Notes: generated by a model not told the origin, from the sequence alone. A stretch of 64,000 nt of DNA from Pseudomonas berkeleyensis (GCF_014109765.1 NZ_CP059139.1:3042001-3106000), one strand, 5' to 3'. Counted from the first letter of the stretch, positions 33,909 to 42,258 are shown. A program made the numbers and translations.

Positions 33909-33928
33909 TACTGTTTATTTGTACAGTA
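33909..33928. promoter_or_regulatory. LexA (SOS) box
   Basis: The 20-mer reads TACTGTTTATTTGTACAGTA: CTGT and ACAG half-sites with 8-bp spacing, extended by TA-C / G-TA flanks. This is very close to the consensus of gamma-proteobacterial LexA sites. It lies 55 bp before the start at 33983 and 81 bp before the divergent lipoprotein gene. Confidence 0.8.
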
Positions 33929-33982
33929 TTTTTCGATTACCCTAGTTGGCAGGTAAATGAACGATTGCACAGGAGCGCCATC

Positions 33983-34297
33983 ATGCTGGACGTACTGCAG
34001 CTGAAACACCGAGTGAACCGCATGCCGCTGGAGCGCGTGCGCGAGATGGTCGATGAGCTGCTGCTCGAAGGCATCGTCACCGAGAGTCGCACGCCCTTCA
34101 ATCGCCAGCATTTCAATACCTGCTTTGCCGAGATCGAAGCGCTGTTACAGCGTGCGGGCTATCACCGGCAACTGGATGTGGTCGGTTATCAGGGGCTCGC
34201 TTACGCGCTGTTCGACCCGGCCCGCTGGGAAGCCGTGGAGGTGCTGCGCTGGTTGCGCGACTTCGTCGAAGAAGCGCATATCCAACCGGCCTCGTAG
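33983..34297 (+). CDS. Hypothetical protein, probably SOS-induced
   Basis: The 104-residue protein starts MLDVLQLKHRVNRMPLERVR and is mostly helical, with EMVDELLLEGIVTE and ALLQRAGYHRQLDVVGYQGLAYALF blocks. No family is recognised, and there is no signal peptide or TM segment. The ribosome site AGGAGCG is strong. The almost perfect LexA box upstream suggests induction by DNA damage, so a role in repair, division arrest or nucleoid change is possible. A REP-like GTAGGAGCGAG starts at its stop codon. Confidence 0.65.
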   Translation: MLDVLQLKHRVNRMPLERVREMVDELLLEGIVTESRTPFNRQHFNTCFAEIEALLQRAGYHRQLDVVGYQGLAYALFDPARWEAVEVLRWLRDFVEEAHIQPAS

Positions 34298-34478
34298 GAG
34301 CGAGTACCGACCCAAAAAAGCTCAGCAAGCTATAGCCGTGCACGACATTGGCTCATAACGACGTGCACCGGCCCAGGCCAAAAACCCGCCGCTAGCAGGC
34401 GGCAAACACCTCAGGAACGCCTGTAGAGAATGCGCTGCGAGCCAGCCGGCTAAAGCAAACGCATCCAGGAAACAGAAC

Positions 34479-34494
34479 TGGCAAGCCACTTGCT
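34479..34494 (+). promoter_or_regulatory. Sigma-54 promoter of nrtABC
   Basis: TGGCAAGCCACTTGCT matches TGGCACG-N4-TTGCW at all but one of the defined bases, with the required GG and GC at -24 and -12. Transcription would begin near 34505, just upstream of the first leader hairpin. Nitrogen-limitation control by NtrC is inferred. Confidence 0.7.
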
Positions 34495-34521
34495 AGATCA
34501 CGGCAAGCATCCTGTGTAGCA

Positions 34522-34611
34522 CGCCAACGGCGGCGGGCCGAGGATCACGGACAACGGCGTCCGTCAGGTCACCTTCCTCCCATCGAGGTGATCTGACGTA
34601 CGCCGTTTTTT
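34522..34611 (+). promoter_or_regulatory. ANTAR-type antiterminator leader of nrtABC
   Basis: Two hairpins with six-base loops are followed by an intrinsic terminator. P1 is CGCC-AACGGC-GGCG (34522-34535). P2 is ACGGAC-AACGGC-GTCCGT (34547-34564). Both loops have A at position 1 and G at position 4, the rule for RNAs bound by ANTAR proteins such as NasR/NasT. The terminator stem (34553-34611, ending in T7) uses bases from the loop and 3' arm of P2, so P2 and the terminator exclude each other. Binding of the protein when nitrate or nitrite is present would let transcription reach nrtA. Confidence 0.85.
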
Positions 34612-34636
34612 ATGCGCCCGAAAAAGAGATCAGCCC

Positions 34637-35920
34637 ATGACCGATCGTGATTCGAAAAAGACCGTCGACAGCAGCCGCCGCAATTTCCTCAAGCAATCCA
34701 TCGCCATGGCCGGCGCACTCGGTGGTATCGCCGCCCTTGGGCTCTCGGCCCCTGCCTCACTGCGTAGCGCTGCCTGGGCAGCTGGTTCCGACGCCCCGGA
34801 AAAGGCCGCGCTGAAAGTGGGTTTTATCCCGCTGACCGACTGCGCCTCGGTGGTAGTCGCGGCAACGCAGGGCTTCGGCGAGAAGTACGGTCTGAGCATC
34901 ACCCCAAGCAAGGAGGCGTCCTGGGCCGGTGTGCGTGACAAACTCAATACCGGTGAGCTGGATGCCGCCCATGTGCTCTACGGCATGATGTACGGTGCCC
35001 AGCTAGGTCTGGCCGGCCCGCAGAAGGATATGGCCGTATTGATGGGCCTGAACCAGAACGGCCAGGCCATCACCCTTTCCAAGCAACTGCGCGAAGCGGG
35101 TGTCACCAATGGCGCGCAACTGGCCGAGCACGTCAAGAAAGGCGGCAACCCGCTGACGTTCGCCCAGACCTTCCCCACCGGCACCCACGCCATGTGGCTG
35201 TATTACTGGCTGGCCAGCGTCGGCATCAATCCGATGAGCGATGTGAAGACCATCGTCGTGCCGCCACCGCAAATGGTGGCCAACATGCGTGTCGGCAACA
35301 TGGATGGCTTCTGTGTCGGCGAGCCCTGGGGCGCACGGGCGATCTTCGACAAGATCGGTTTTACCGCGACCACCACCCAGCAGATCTGGCCGGATCACCC
35401 GGAGAAGGTACTGGGCACCACCCGCGCCTTCATCGAGCAGTATCCGAATGCCGCTCGCGCACTGATCATGGCGGTGCTCGATGCCAGCCGCTTCATCGAG
35501 GCCAGCGAGGAAAACCGCAAGAGCACCGCCAAGCTGATTTCCGGCAAGGCCTACGTCAACGCGCCGGTGCAGGTGATCGAGCCGCGCTTCCTTGCCCAAT
35601 ATGAAGACGGCCTGGGCAACAGCTGGAAGGACGAGCACGCCATGGCCTTCTGCAAGGACGGCAGCGTCAACTTCCCCTATCACTCCGACGGCATGTGGTT
35701 CCTCACCCAGTTCAAGCGCTGGGGCCTGCTCAAGGATGCGCCGGATTACGCGTCCGTGGCGGCGCAGGTCAACCAGACAGAGCTCTACAGCGAGGCGGCC
35801 AGCGCGTTGAAGCTGGCGGTGCCGAGCAGCCCGCTACGCAGCAGCACACTGATCGATGGTGTGGTCTGGGACGGCACGAACCCGGCCGCCTACGCCGATT
35901 CCTTTGCCATCAAAGCCTGA
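34637..35920 (+). CDS. nrtA: Nitrate ABC transporter substrate-binding protein (NrtA/CmpA family)
   Basis: The 427-residue periplasmic protein has a Tat signal (SSRRNFLKQSIAMAG). The mature part has the NrtA/CmpA pattern: KVGFIPLTDCASVVVAATQGF, then MVANMRVGNMDGFCVGEPWGARAIF and HPEKVLGTTRAFIEQYP. The related Nrt proteins bind nitrate, while CmpA binds bicarbonate. The nitrate reading is favoured by the leader RNA and the nirB-nasA genes close by. It is the first of three genes; a 12-bp gap separates it from the permease. Confidence 0.9.
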   Translation: MTDRDSKKTVDSSRRNFLKQSIAMAGALGGIAALGLSAPASLRSAAWAAGSDAPEKAALKVGFIPLTDCASVVVAATQGFGEKYGLSITPSKEASWAGVRDKLNTGELDAAHVLYGMMYGAQLGLAGPQKDMAVLMGLNQNGQAITLSKQLREAGVTNGAQLAEHVKKGGNPLTFAQTFPTGTHAMWLYYWLASVGINPMSDVKTIVVPPPQMVANMRVGNMDGFCVGEPWGARAIFDKIGFTATTTQQIWPDHPEKVLGTTRAFIEQYPNAARALIMAVLDASRFIEASEENRKSTAKLISGKAYVNAPVQVIEPRFLAQYEDGLGNSWKDEHAMAFCKDGSVNFPYHSDGMWFLTQFKRWGLLKDAPDYASVAAQVNQTELYSEAASALKLAVPSSPLRSSTLIDGVVWDGTNPAAYADSFAIKA

Positions 35921-35932
35921 TCGGAGGTCGAT

Positions 35933-36784
35933 ATGAATGCGCCCCTGAAAACGCCTCTGCCGCAAAGCGTCAAACCGCGATTCTCGCCCACGGCCCTGCT
36001 ACCGAGCCTCGAAACCCTGGGCAACCTGTGCAAGGCCAGCGTCGCGCCGCTCCTCGGTATTCTCGCCTTTATCGGCTTCTGGTCGTTGCTGGCCAGTTAC
36101 AGCGAAGGCCTGCCCGGCCCGCTGAGCACCTGGCAGTCAGCACTGGTGCTGTTCAGTGATCCGTTCTACGACAACGGCCCGAATGACATGGGTATCGGCT
36201 GGAACATCCTCAACTCGCTTGGCCGGGTCGGCGTCGGCTTTGGTCTGGCGGCGCTGGTGGGCATTCCGCTGGGCTTCGCCATCGGCCGCTTCGCCTTCCT
36301 CGCCGGCATGCTCGCGCCGATCATCAGCTTGCTACGTCCGGTCTCGCCGCTGGCCTGGCTGCCTATTGGCCTGCTGGTATTCGAGGCCGCCGGCCCGGCA
36401 TCGATCTGGGTGATTTTCATCAGTTCGATCTGGCCGATCATCCTCAACACCGCCGCTGGCGTGGCCAGCGTGCCGCAGGACTACCTGAACGTCGCCCGCG
36501 TGCTCAAGCTGTCGGAGTTCAAGGTGCTGACGCGCATCCTCTTCCCCGCCGTGCTGCCGCACCTGATGACCGGCATTCGTCTGTCCATCGGGGTGGCCTG
36601 GCTGGTGATCGTCGCCGCAGAAATGCTCACCGGGGGCATTGGCCTCGGGTTCTGGGTGTGGGACGAGTGGAACAACCTCAACGTCGAGCACATTCTCATC
36701 GCCATCATCGTCGTCGGCCTGATCGGCCTCGCCCTGGAGCAGGGCCTGCTGCTGATCGCCAAACGCTTCGACTACACCAGCTAA
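35933..36784 (+). CDS. nrtB: Nitrate ABC transporter permease
   Basis: The 283-residue inner membrane permease of the NrtB/SsuC type has six predicted helices. Its EAA loop (FPAVLPHLMTGIRLSIGVAWLVIVAAEMLTG) contacts the ATPase and is well conserved. The N-terminal 40 residues are cytoplasmic. It lies between the binding protein and the ATPase in one operon, so it moves the anion bound by NrtA. Confidence 0.92.
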   Translation: MNAPLKTPLPQSVKPRFSPTALLPSLETLGNLCKASVAPLLGILAFIGFWSLLASYSEGLPGPLSTWQSALVLFSDPFYDNGPNDMGIGWNILNSLGRVGVGFGLAALVGIPLGFAIGRFAFLAGMLAPIISLLRPVSPLAWLPIGLLVFEAAGPASIWVIFISSIWPIILNTAAGVASVPQDYLNVARVLKLSEFKVLTRILFPAVLPHLMTGIRLSIGVAWLVIVAAEMLTGGIGLGFWVWDEWNNLNVEHILIAIIVVGLIGLALEQGLLLIAKRFDYTS

Positions 36785-36794
36785 GGAGACGAAC

Positions 36795-37586
36795 ATGGAC
36801 AAATTCGTGGAGCTGACCGGCGTCAGCAAGCACTTCGATACCAAGAAAGGCCGCTTCCAGGCGCTGTCCAACGTCAACCTGAGCATCGCCCGCGGCGAGT
36901 TCGTCGCGCTGATCGGCCACTCCGGCTGTGGCAAGTCGACGGTGCTCAACCTGATCGCCGGCCTGCTCGATGCCAACGAGGGCGGCCTGATCTGCAACGG
37001 TCGCGAAATCGACGGCCCCGGCCCGGAACGCGCCGTGGTGTTCCAGAACCACAGCCTGCTGCCGTGGATGACCTGCTTCGGCAATGTGCACCTGGCAGTG
37101 GAACGCGTGTTCGGCGAACACGAGAACAAGGCGCAGCTCAAGGCCCGGACCGAACAGGCGCTGAACATGGTTGGCCTGGCGCACGCCATGCACAAGCATC
37201 CCAGCGAAATTTCCGGGGGCATGAAGCAGCGCGTCGGCATCGCCCGCGCCCTGGCCATGGAGCCCAAGGTGCTGTTGATGGACGAGCCGTTCGGTGCCCT
37301 CGACGCCCTGACCCGCGCGCATCTGCAGGACGAGCTGCTACGCATCGTCGGCGAAACCCAGAGCACGGTGGTGATGGTCACCCATGACGTGGACGAGGCC
37401 GTATTGCTGTCCGATCGCATCGTGATGATGACCAACGGCCCGGCCGCCACTGTCGGCGAAATCCTCACCGTCGAGCTGCCCCGTCCGCGCGATCGACTGG
37501 CTCTGGCCAACGACCCGCAGTACCACGCCTATCGTACCGCTGTGCTGGAGTTCCTCTACCAGCGTCAGCAGCGGCCTGCCGCCTGA
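36795..37586 (+). CDS. nrtC: Nitrate ABC transporter ATP-binding protein
   Basis: The 263-residue ABC ATPase has Walker A GHSGCGKST (residue 41), the signature SGGMKQR, Walker B VLLMDEP and the switch His in MVTHDVDEA. It lacks the extra C-terminal substrate-binding domain seen in cyanobacterial NrtC and so corresponds to the NrtD-like, single-domain type; the symbol nrtC follows pseudomonad usage. It ends the transporter operon, and a short non-coding gap follows. Confidence 0.9.
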   Translation: MDKFVELTGVSKHFDTKKGRFQALSNVNLSIARGEFVALIGHSGCGKSTVLNLIAGLLDANEGGLICNGREIDGPGPERAVVFQNHSLLPWMTCFGNVHLAVERVFGEHENKAQLKARTEQALNMVGLAHAMHKHPSEISGGMKQRVGIARALAMEPKVLLMDEPFGALDALTRAHLQDELLRIVGETQSTVVMVTHDVDEAVLLSDRIVMMTNGPAATVGEILTVELPRPRDRLALANDPQYHAYRTAVLEFLYQRQQRPAA

Positions 37587-37683
37587 GTACCAGCAACCGC
37601 TCTGGCTCAAGGGCTGGAGCGGTTGAACCTCTGGCTCATCGCAGGGACGAACGAATGTCCTCAACCGACAAGCAGAGAATCCC

Positions 37684-38373
37684 GTGCTCGACCTCACCAC
37701 CTGGAACCTGTCGATTCCCACCGAACCGACGCCCACCACCATCACCACCCAGCGCCTGAACAACGGCTACGAGAGCCGTTACTTTCGCCGCAATGCCGAC
37801 GGCAGCGTGACCTTCTGGGTACCGGTCACCGGCTCGACCACGCCCGATGCCCGCTATCCGCGTAGCGAACTGCGCGAAACCCAGCGCGACGGCAGCCTCG
37901 GCAACTGGCTGCATGCGAGTTCGGACAGCTATCTCAGCGCGGTGCTACAGGTCGACCAGGTACCCAGCCGCAACAAGGTGGTGATCGGCCAGATCCACAG
38001 CACCGACGTGCCGGGTAGCCAGAACGATCCACTGCTCAAGTTGCAATATCACTATCGCCGTGGCGTTGGCCGGGTGGAACTGTTGCTGCGCGTTCGCCCA
38101 GGCGACAGCGAAGTGCAGAACATTCTGCTGGCCGAGAACGTCCAGCTTGGCGAGCGCTTCGGTTACGACCTGCGGGTTACGCCCAGCGGACGCATCGGCG
38201 TCAGCGTGGCCAGCACGGATGGCGACGATGGCAGCTATTACCGTCAACTGAGCAGCGCCTGGAGGACCCAGCACCTGTACTTCAAGGCAGGCGCCTACAT
38301 TCAGGACAATTACGGGCCGGACAGCGAAGGTGGCCGTGTCACCTTCCATCACCTCAACAGCCTGCACCGCTGA
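37684..38373 (+). CDS. Polysaccharide lyase family 7, alginate lyase-like
   Basis: The 229-residue single-domain enzyme has the PL7 jelly-roll signatures in order: RSELRE near residue 60, QIH near residue 101 and YFKAGAYIQ near residue 199. These form the active-site groove that cleaves alginate by beta-elimination (Gln, His and Tyr residues). The start is GTG at 37684, beginning MLDLTTWNLSIPTEP. There is no signal peptide, so it is either cytoplasmic or exported by another route; a P. aeruginosa relative of similar length is similar in this respect. The gene is not in an alginate cluster. It lies between the nitrate transporter and nitrite reductase genes. Confidence 0.85.
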   Translation: MLDLTTWNLSIPTEPTPTTITTQRLNNGYESRYFRRNADGSVTFWVPVTGSTTPDARYPRSELRETQRDGSLGNWLHASSDSYLSAVLQVDQVPSRNKVVIGQIHSTDVPGSQNDPLLKLQYHYRRGVGRVELLLRVRPGDSEVQNILLAENVQLGERFGYDLRVTPSGRIGVSVASTDGDDGSYYRQLSSAWRTQHLYFKAGAYIQDNYGPDSEGGRVTFHHLNSLHR

Positions 38374-38419
38374 GGCGTGACGGCTTACAATCGCCGTTTC
38401 CCTCGACAATGGCCTGATC

Positions 38420-38866
38420 ATGGCGCGCCTGACCCTCGACTTCCCCGAAGACCAGTATTACTACAGTACCCACCTGACCGTACGCGTCACCGACATCAAC
38501 GGCGCCAACCATCTGGGCAATGACTCGATGATCTCGATGATTTCCGAGGCGCGTGCCCGTTTTCTCTTCGAGTTCGGCATCCGCGAAACTGACGGCAAAG
38601 GCACCGGCATCATCGTCACCGACCTGGCCACCACCTACCGCGCCGAAGCCCATGCGCGCGACCAGTTGCTGTTCGAGGTGGGTGTGATGGACTTCAACAG
38701 GTACGGCGGCGACATCACCTTCCGCATCACCCGTCCGGCTGATGGCGCGCTGGTGGCGATGGCCAAATCCGGCTTCGTGTTCTTCGACTATCTGCAGTCG
38801 AAGGTGGTGCCGATGCCGGAACCTTTCAGCGCCAAATTCCCCAAGGTCAATCGCGTGGTCGGATAA
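38420..38866 (+). CDS. Hotdog-fold acyl-CoA thioesterase
   Basis: The 148-residue protein belongs to the 4HBT-type thioesterases: a first strand with TVRVTDINGANHLGNDSMISMISEARARF, and a later DFNRYGGDITFRITRPADGALVAMAKSGFVFFDY. The catalytic acidic residue lies in the first block. These enzymes hydrolyse aryl- or acyl-CoA; the substrate is unknown. The short intergenic gap leaves no room for an obvious promoter, so it may be read with the lyase gene. Confidence 0.83.
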   Translation: MARLTLDFPEDQYYYSTHLTVRVTDINGANHLGNDSMISMISEARARFLFEFGIRETDGKGTGIIVTDLATTYRAEAHARDQLLFEVGVMDFNRYGGDITFRITRPADGALVAMAKSGFVFFDYLQSKVVPMPEPFSAKFPKVNRVVG

Positions 38867-38971
38867 CCGACCTGTTGGCGTGACAGTTGCTAATTCCTCT
38901 GCTACGCCTTAGGGCATAACGATAAAAGCCCTGCGCCGCCTCGGTGCAGAGCTACCTTGGGAGGAACCGCA

Positions 38972-39148
38972 ATGCCAGCCATGCGTCAACGCGCCCAGCG
39001 CGCTGCTCTGATCGCCAGCCTCTCCGCCTGGCCACTCCTCACCCTACCCCTTCCCACTCACGCCACTACAACAACCAATCAAGCCGCCACGACGCAGGTG
39101 CCGATTCAGGTCGAGCACACGGCCGGCAAGGTCGAACCCAGCCGCTGA
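38972..39148 (+). CDS. Small exported hypothetical protein (58 aa)
   Basis: The 58-residue protein starts MPAMRQRAQRAALIASLSAW and has a signal peptide (cleavage likely after THA), leaving a short threonine- and valine-rich mature peptide (TTTTNQAATTQVPIQVEHTA). A GGGAGGAACC ribosome site at ideal spacing supports translation. I recognise no family. It lies just upstream of the sigma-54 region of nirB. Confidence 0.5.
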   Translation: MPAMRQRAQRAALIASLSAWPLLTLPLPTHATTTTNQAATTQVPIQVEHTAGKVEPSR

Positions 39149-39261
39149 CAGGCCAGCGCCGCACCAAATCGGCGCCAACAGCCTTGAAAAGGTGCACCCG
39201 CAGAAAGTGCGGGCACTCACTATGCACCCTGAAACCCGCCAAACTTGCGGCTTTTGCAAAT

Positions 39262-39277
39262 TGGCACAAGCACTGCA
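39262..39277 (+). promoter_or_regulatory. Sigma-54 promoter of nirBD-nasA-cobA
   Basis: TGGCACAAGCACTGCA matches TGGCACG-N4-TTGCW at all but two bases and keeps the essential GG/GC spacing. The start of transcription would be near 39288, about 20 bp before the first leader hairpin. Confidence 0.72.
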
Positions 39278-39308
39278 TTGCTAACCACACAACTTGATTA
39301 AAGCGCGC

Positions 39309-39397
39309 TGCTCAACGAAGAGCATCGCACTTCCCGAGAGCTCGGGACTTGGACAAAGGCGTCCTCGCTAGGTGACTAGCGGGACGCCTTTTTTGTT
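39309..39397 (+). promoter_or_regulatory. ANTAR-type antiterminator leader of nirBD-nasA-cobA
   Basis: P1 is TGCTC-AACGAA-GAGCA (39309-39324). P2 is TCCCG-AGAGCT-CGGGA (39332-39347). Both have six-base loops with A1 and G4, as at the nrt leader. A strong terminator follows: AGGCGTCC/GGACGCCT below a CGCTAG-GTGA-CTAGCG upper stem and a T-run, 39355-39397. Here P2 does not overlap the terminator, so protein binding may act by a shorter route, as in the Klebsiella nasF leader. Confidence 0.85.
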
Positions 39398-39459
39398 TTT
39401 CTGGCCTGCCATTTCTGGCAGTCAGCTTTCCGTGACTATTGACCCAGGAGATAGCCGGC

Positions 39460-41916
39460 ATGCAAAAACTCAAGCTGGTGATGATCGGCAACGGCATGGC
39501 AGGTGTGCGCACCCTCGAAGAACTGCTCAAGCTCGCCCCCGATCTATACGACATCACCGTGTTCGGCGCCGAGCCACACCCCAACTACAACCGTATCCTG
39601 CTCTCGCCGGTACTGGCCGGTGAGCAGGCATTCGAGGAAATCATCCTCAACGACCTCAATTGGTATTCGGACAACGGCATCAAACTGCTGCTCGGCCGCA
39701 AGGTGGTGAAGATCGACCGCAAGGCGCGCCGCGTAATCGCCGACGATGGCAGCGAAGCCGAGTACGACCGCCTGCTGATCGCCACTGGCTCCATCCCCTT
39801 CATCCTGCCGGTACCGGGCAAGGATCTGGACGGCGTGATCGGCTACCGCGACATCGCCGACACGCGGACGATGATGGACACCGCCAAGACCCATAAACAT
39901 GCCGTGGTCATCGGCGGCGGCCTGCTCGGCCTGGAAGCGGCCAACGGTCTCAAGCTGCGCGGCATGGACGTGACTGTGGTGCACATCGGCGACTGGCTGC
40001 TGGAGCGTCAGCTCGACCGCACCGCCGGCGAGCTGCTGCAGATGTCACTGGAAGATCGCGGCCTGAAGTTCCTTCTGCCCAAGCATACCGCCGAGTTGCT
40101 GGACAACGGCGAGGGCCGAGTCTGCGCGGTGAAGTTCAAGGACGGCGAGGTGATTCCCGCCGATCTGGTGGTCATGGCCGCCGGCATTCGCCCCAACAGC
40201 GAACTGGCCGAGAACGCAGGCATCGCCTGCAACCGCGGCATCCTGGTCAACGACACGCTGCAGACCTTCGACCCGCGCGTTTACGCCATCGGCGAGTGCG
40301 CCAGCCACCGCGGCATCGCTTACGGCCTGGTGGCGCCGCTGTTCGAGCAGGCCAAGGTCTGCGCCAACCACCTGGCCCAACTCGGCTATTCGCGCTACCA
40401 GGGTTCGGTGACCTCGACCAAGCTCAAGGTCACCGGCATCGACCTGTTCTCCGCCGGCGACTTCATGGGCTCGGACGATGCCGAGTGCATCACCCTCTCC
40501 GACCCTATCGGCGGCGTCTACAAGAAACTGGTGATCAAGGACGACGTGCTGGTTGGCGCCTGCCTCTACGGCGACACCGCCGACGGCGGCTGGTACTTCC
40601 GGCAGATCCGCGAGAAACAGTCCATCAGTGAGATCCGCGATCATCTGATGTTCGGCGAGGGTGCCATCGGCGACGTCGGCCACCAGGGCGCGGACAAAAC
40701 CGCCAACATGCCCGACAGCATGGAAGTGTGCGGCTGCAACGGCGTGTGCAAGGGCACCATCGTCAAGGCCATCCAGGAAAACGGCCTGTTCTCCGTCGAC
40801 GAAGTGAAGAAGCACACCAAGGCAGCCAGCTCCTGCGGCTCCTGCACCGGCCTGGTGGAGCAGATCCTGATCAGCACCGTCGGCGGCGCGGCGGACGTCA
40901 AACCCAAAAGCGAGAAGGCCATCTGCGGTTGCTCCGAGCTCAACCACGGGCAGATCCGCAAGGCCATCCGCGAGCAGCACCTGACCTCCATGGCGCAGAC
41001 CATGGCCTTCCTCAACTGGAGCACGCCCAACGGCTGCGCCACCTGCCGGCCGGCGCTCAACTACTACCTGATCTCCACCTGGCCGGGCGAAGCCCAGGAC
41101 GACCCGCAGTCACGCCTGATCAACGAGCGCGCACACGCCAATATCCAGAAGGACGGCACCTACTCGGTGGTGCCGCGCATGTGGGGCGGCGTGACCAATC
41201 CCTCCGAGCTGCGCCGCATCGCCGATGTCGCCGACAAATACAAGGTGCCCATGGTCAAGGTCACCGGCGGCCAGCGCATCGACCTGCTGGGGATCAGGAA
41301 GGAAGACCTGCCAGCCGTGTGGAAGGAGCTGGACATGCCCTCCGGCCACGCCTACGGCAAATCCATCCGCACGGTGAAGACCTGCGTGGGCAGCGAGTTC
41401 TGCCGCTTCGGCACACAAAACTCGACCCAGCTCGGCATCGACCTGGAGCACGACCTGTTCAACATGTGGTCGCCGCACAAGGTCAAGCTGGCGGTCTCCG
41501 GCTGTCCGCGCAACTGCGCCGAGGCTGGCATCAAGGACGTCGGCATCATCGGCGTGGACTCGGGTTTCGAGCTGTACATCGGCGGCAACGGCGGGATCAA
41601 GACCGAGGTCGCCGAGTTCTTCGTCAAGGTCAAGACCGCCGAGCAAGTGCGCGAATACAACGCCGCCTTCCTTCAGTTGTACCGCGAGGAGGCCTTCTAC
41701 CTCGAACGCACCGTGCACTACCTGCAGCGCGTCGGCATGGAGCATATCAAGAAGGCGGTGCTGGAAGACGAAGACAACCGCAAGGCCCTGGCTACGCGCC
41801 TGCACTACGCCCTGTCGTTCGAACAGGATCCCTGGAAGCAGCGCATCGAAACACCGCAGCTGAAGAAGGAATTCGACCCGATCAAGGTCGTGCAACTCGA
41901 GGAGGCCACGCTATGA
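39460..41916 (+). CDS. nirB: Assimilatory nitrite reductase, large subunit (NirB)
   Basis: The 818-residue enzyme reduces nitrite to ammonium with NADH. The N-terminal FAD/NAD domain starts LVMIGNGMAGVRTLEEL with a second nucleotide site VVIGGGLLGLEAANGL. Two BFD-type [2Fe-2S] clusters follow (VCGCNGVCKG ... SSCGSCTGLVEQ, and a related CGCSEL ... CATCRP). The siroheme-[4Fe-4S] domain with TCVGSEFCRFGTQNS and SGCPRNCAEAG closes the chain. The start at 39460 has CAGGAG upstream. Its stop overlaps nirD by 4 bp. The operon also makes the nitrate reductase and the siroheme methyltransferase it needs. Confidence 0.96.
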   Translation: MQKLKLVMIGNGMAGVRTLEELLKLAPDLYDITVFGAEPHPNYNRILLSPVLAGEQAFEEIILNDLNWYSDNGIKLLLGRKVVKIDRKARRVIADDGSEAEYDRLLIATGSIPFILPVPGKDLDGVIGYRDIADTRTMMDTAKTHKHAVVIGGGLLGLEAANGLKLRGMDVTVVHIGDWLLERQLDRTAGELLQMSLEDRGLKFLLPKHTAELLDNGEGRVCAVKFKDGEVIPADLVVMAAGIRPNSELAENAGIACNRGILVNDTLQTFDPRVYAIGECASHRGIAYGLVAPLFEQAKVCANHLAQLGYSRYQGSVTSTKLKVTGIDLFSAGDFMGSDDAECITLSDPIGGVYKKLVIKDDVLVGACLYGDTADGGWYFRQIREKQSISEIRDHLMFGEGAIGDVGHQGADKTANMPDSMEVCGCNGVCKGTIVKAIQENGLFSVDEVKKHTKAASSCGSCTGLVEQILISTVGGAADVKPKSEKAICGCSELNHGQIRKAIREQHLTSMAQTMAFLNWSTPNGCATCRPALNYYLISTWPGEAQDDPQSRLINERAHANIQKDGTYSVVPRMWGGVTNPSELRRIADVADKYKVPMVKVTGGQRIDLLGIRKEDLPAVWKELDMPSGHAYGKSIRTVKTCVGSEFCRFGTQNSTQLGIDLEHDLFNMWSPHKVKLAVSGCPRNCAEAGIKDVGIIGVDSGFELYIGGNGGIKTEVAEFFVKVKTAEQVREYNAAFLQLYREEAFYLERTVHYLQRVGMEHIKKAVLEDEDNRKALATRLHYALSFEQDPWKQRIETPQLKKEFDPIKVVQLEEATL

Positions 41917-42221
41917 ACTGGCTGGATATCTGCGCCCTGGACGAGATCAACGTGCTGGGCTCGCGCATCGTCAGCGGCCCCAAGGGCGACATCGCCATCT
42001 TTCGTACCACCAGGGACGAGGTCTTCGCCCTCGACGACCGCTGCCCGCACAAGGGCGGCCCGCTGTCCCAGGGGTTGATCTACGGCAAACGCGTGGCCTG
42101 CCCGCTGCACAACTGGCAGATCGAACTGGACAGCGGCGCGGCGGTGGCGCCAGACGTGGGTTGTGCGCACCGGCACGCGGCCAAGGTTGAAAACGGTCGT
42201 GTGCTGCTGGCCTTCGCCTAA
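41913..42221 (+). CDS. nirD: Nitrite reductase small subunit (NirD)
   Basis: The 102-residue Rieske-like partner of NirB has both ligand blocks of a true cluster: CPHKGGPLSQG and CPLHNWQIEL (C-x-H and C-x2-H). In some bacteria NirD has lost these; here they are intact. The ATG overlaps the nirB stop, with GGAGG upstream. It supplies the second subunit of the NADH-dependent enzyme. Confidence 0.95.
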   Translation: MNWLDICALDEINVLGSRIVSGPKGDIAIFRTTRDEVFALDDRCPHKGGPLSQGLIYGKRVACPLHNWQIELDSGAAVAPDVGCAHRHAAKVENGRVLLAFA

Positions 42222-42227
42222 CGCCCT

Positions 42228-42258
42228 GTGGGAGGGGCTTTAGCCGCGACACCTCCCA
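42228..42258. repeat. REP-like palindrome between nirD and nasA
   Basis: The arms GTGGGAGG and CCTCCCAC enclose GGGCTTTAGCCGCGACA, a variant of the Pseudomonas GTAGGAGCGGC REP family. It lies inside the operon, between the nirD stop and the nasA ribosome site. Confidence 0.6.

Larger units (their letters stand above)
34298..34636 (+). promoter_or_regulatory. Leader region of nrtABC (339 bp without a gene)
   Basis: The gap holds a short REP-like motif at its left end, palindromic stretches at about 34339-34376 and 34386-34402, a sigma-54 promoter (34479-34494) and the antitermination leader (34522-34611). The order fits NtrC/sigma-54-driven expression with a second RNA-level checkpoint. Confidence 0.6.
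39149..39459 (+). promoter_or_regulatory. Leader region of nirBD-nasA-cobA (311 bp without a gene)
   Basis: From left to right: TGCACC words at 39193-39198 and 39223-39228 that could be NtrC half-sites, a sigma-54 promoter (39262-39277) and the antitermination leader (39309-39397), then 62 bp to the nirB start. The arrangement repeats that of nrtABC. Confidence 0.6.

Noticed and set aside
40728..41912. Open frame upstream of and in phase with nirD inside nirB
   Set aside because: It is the shadow of nirB in another phase; nirD begins at 41913 behind GGAGG.
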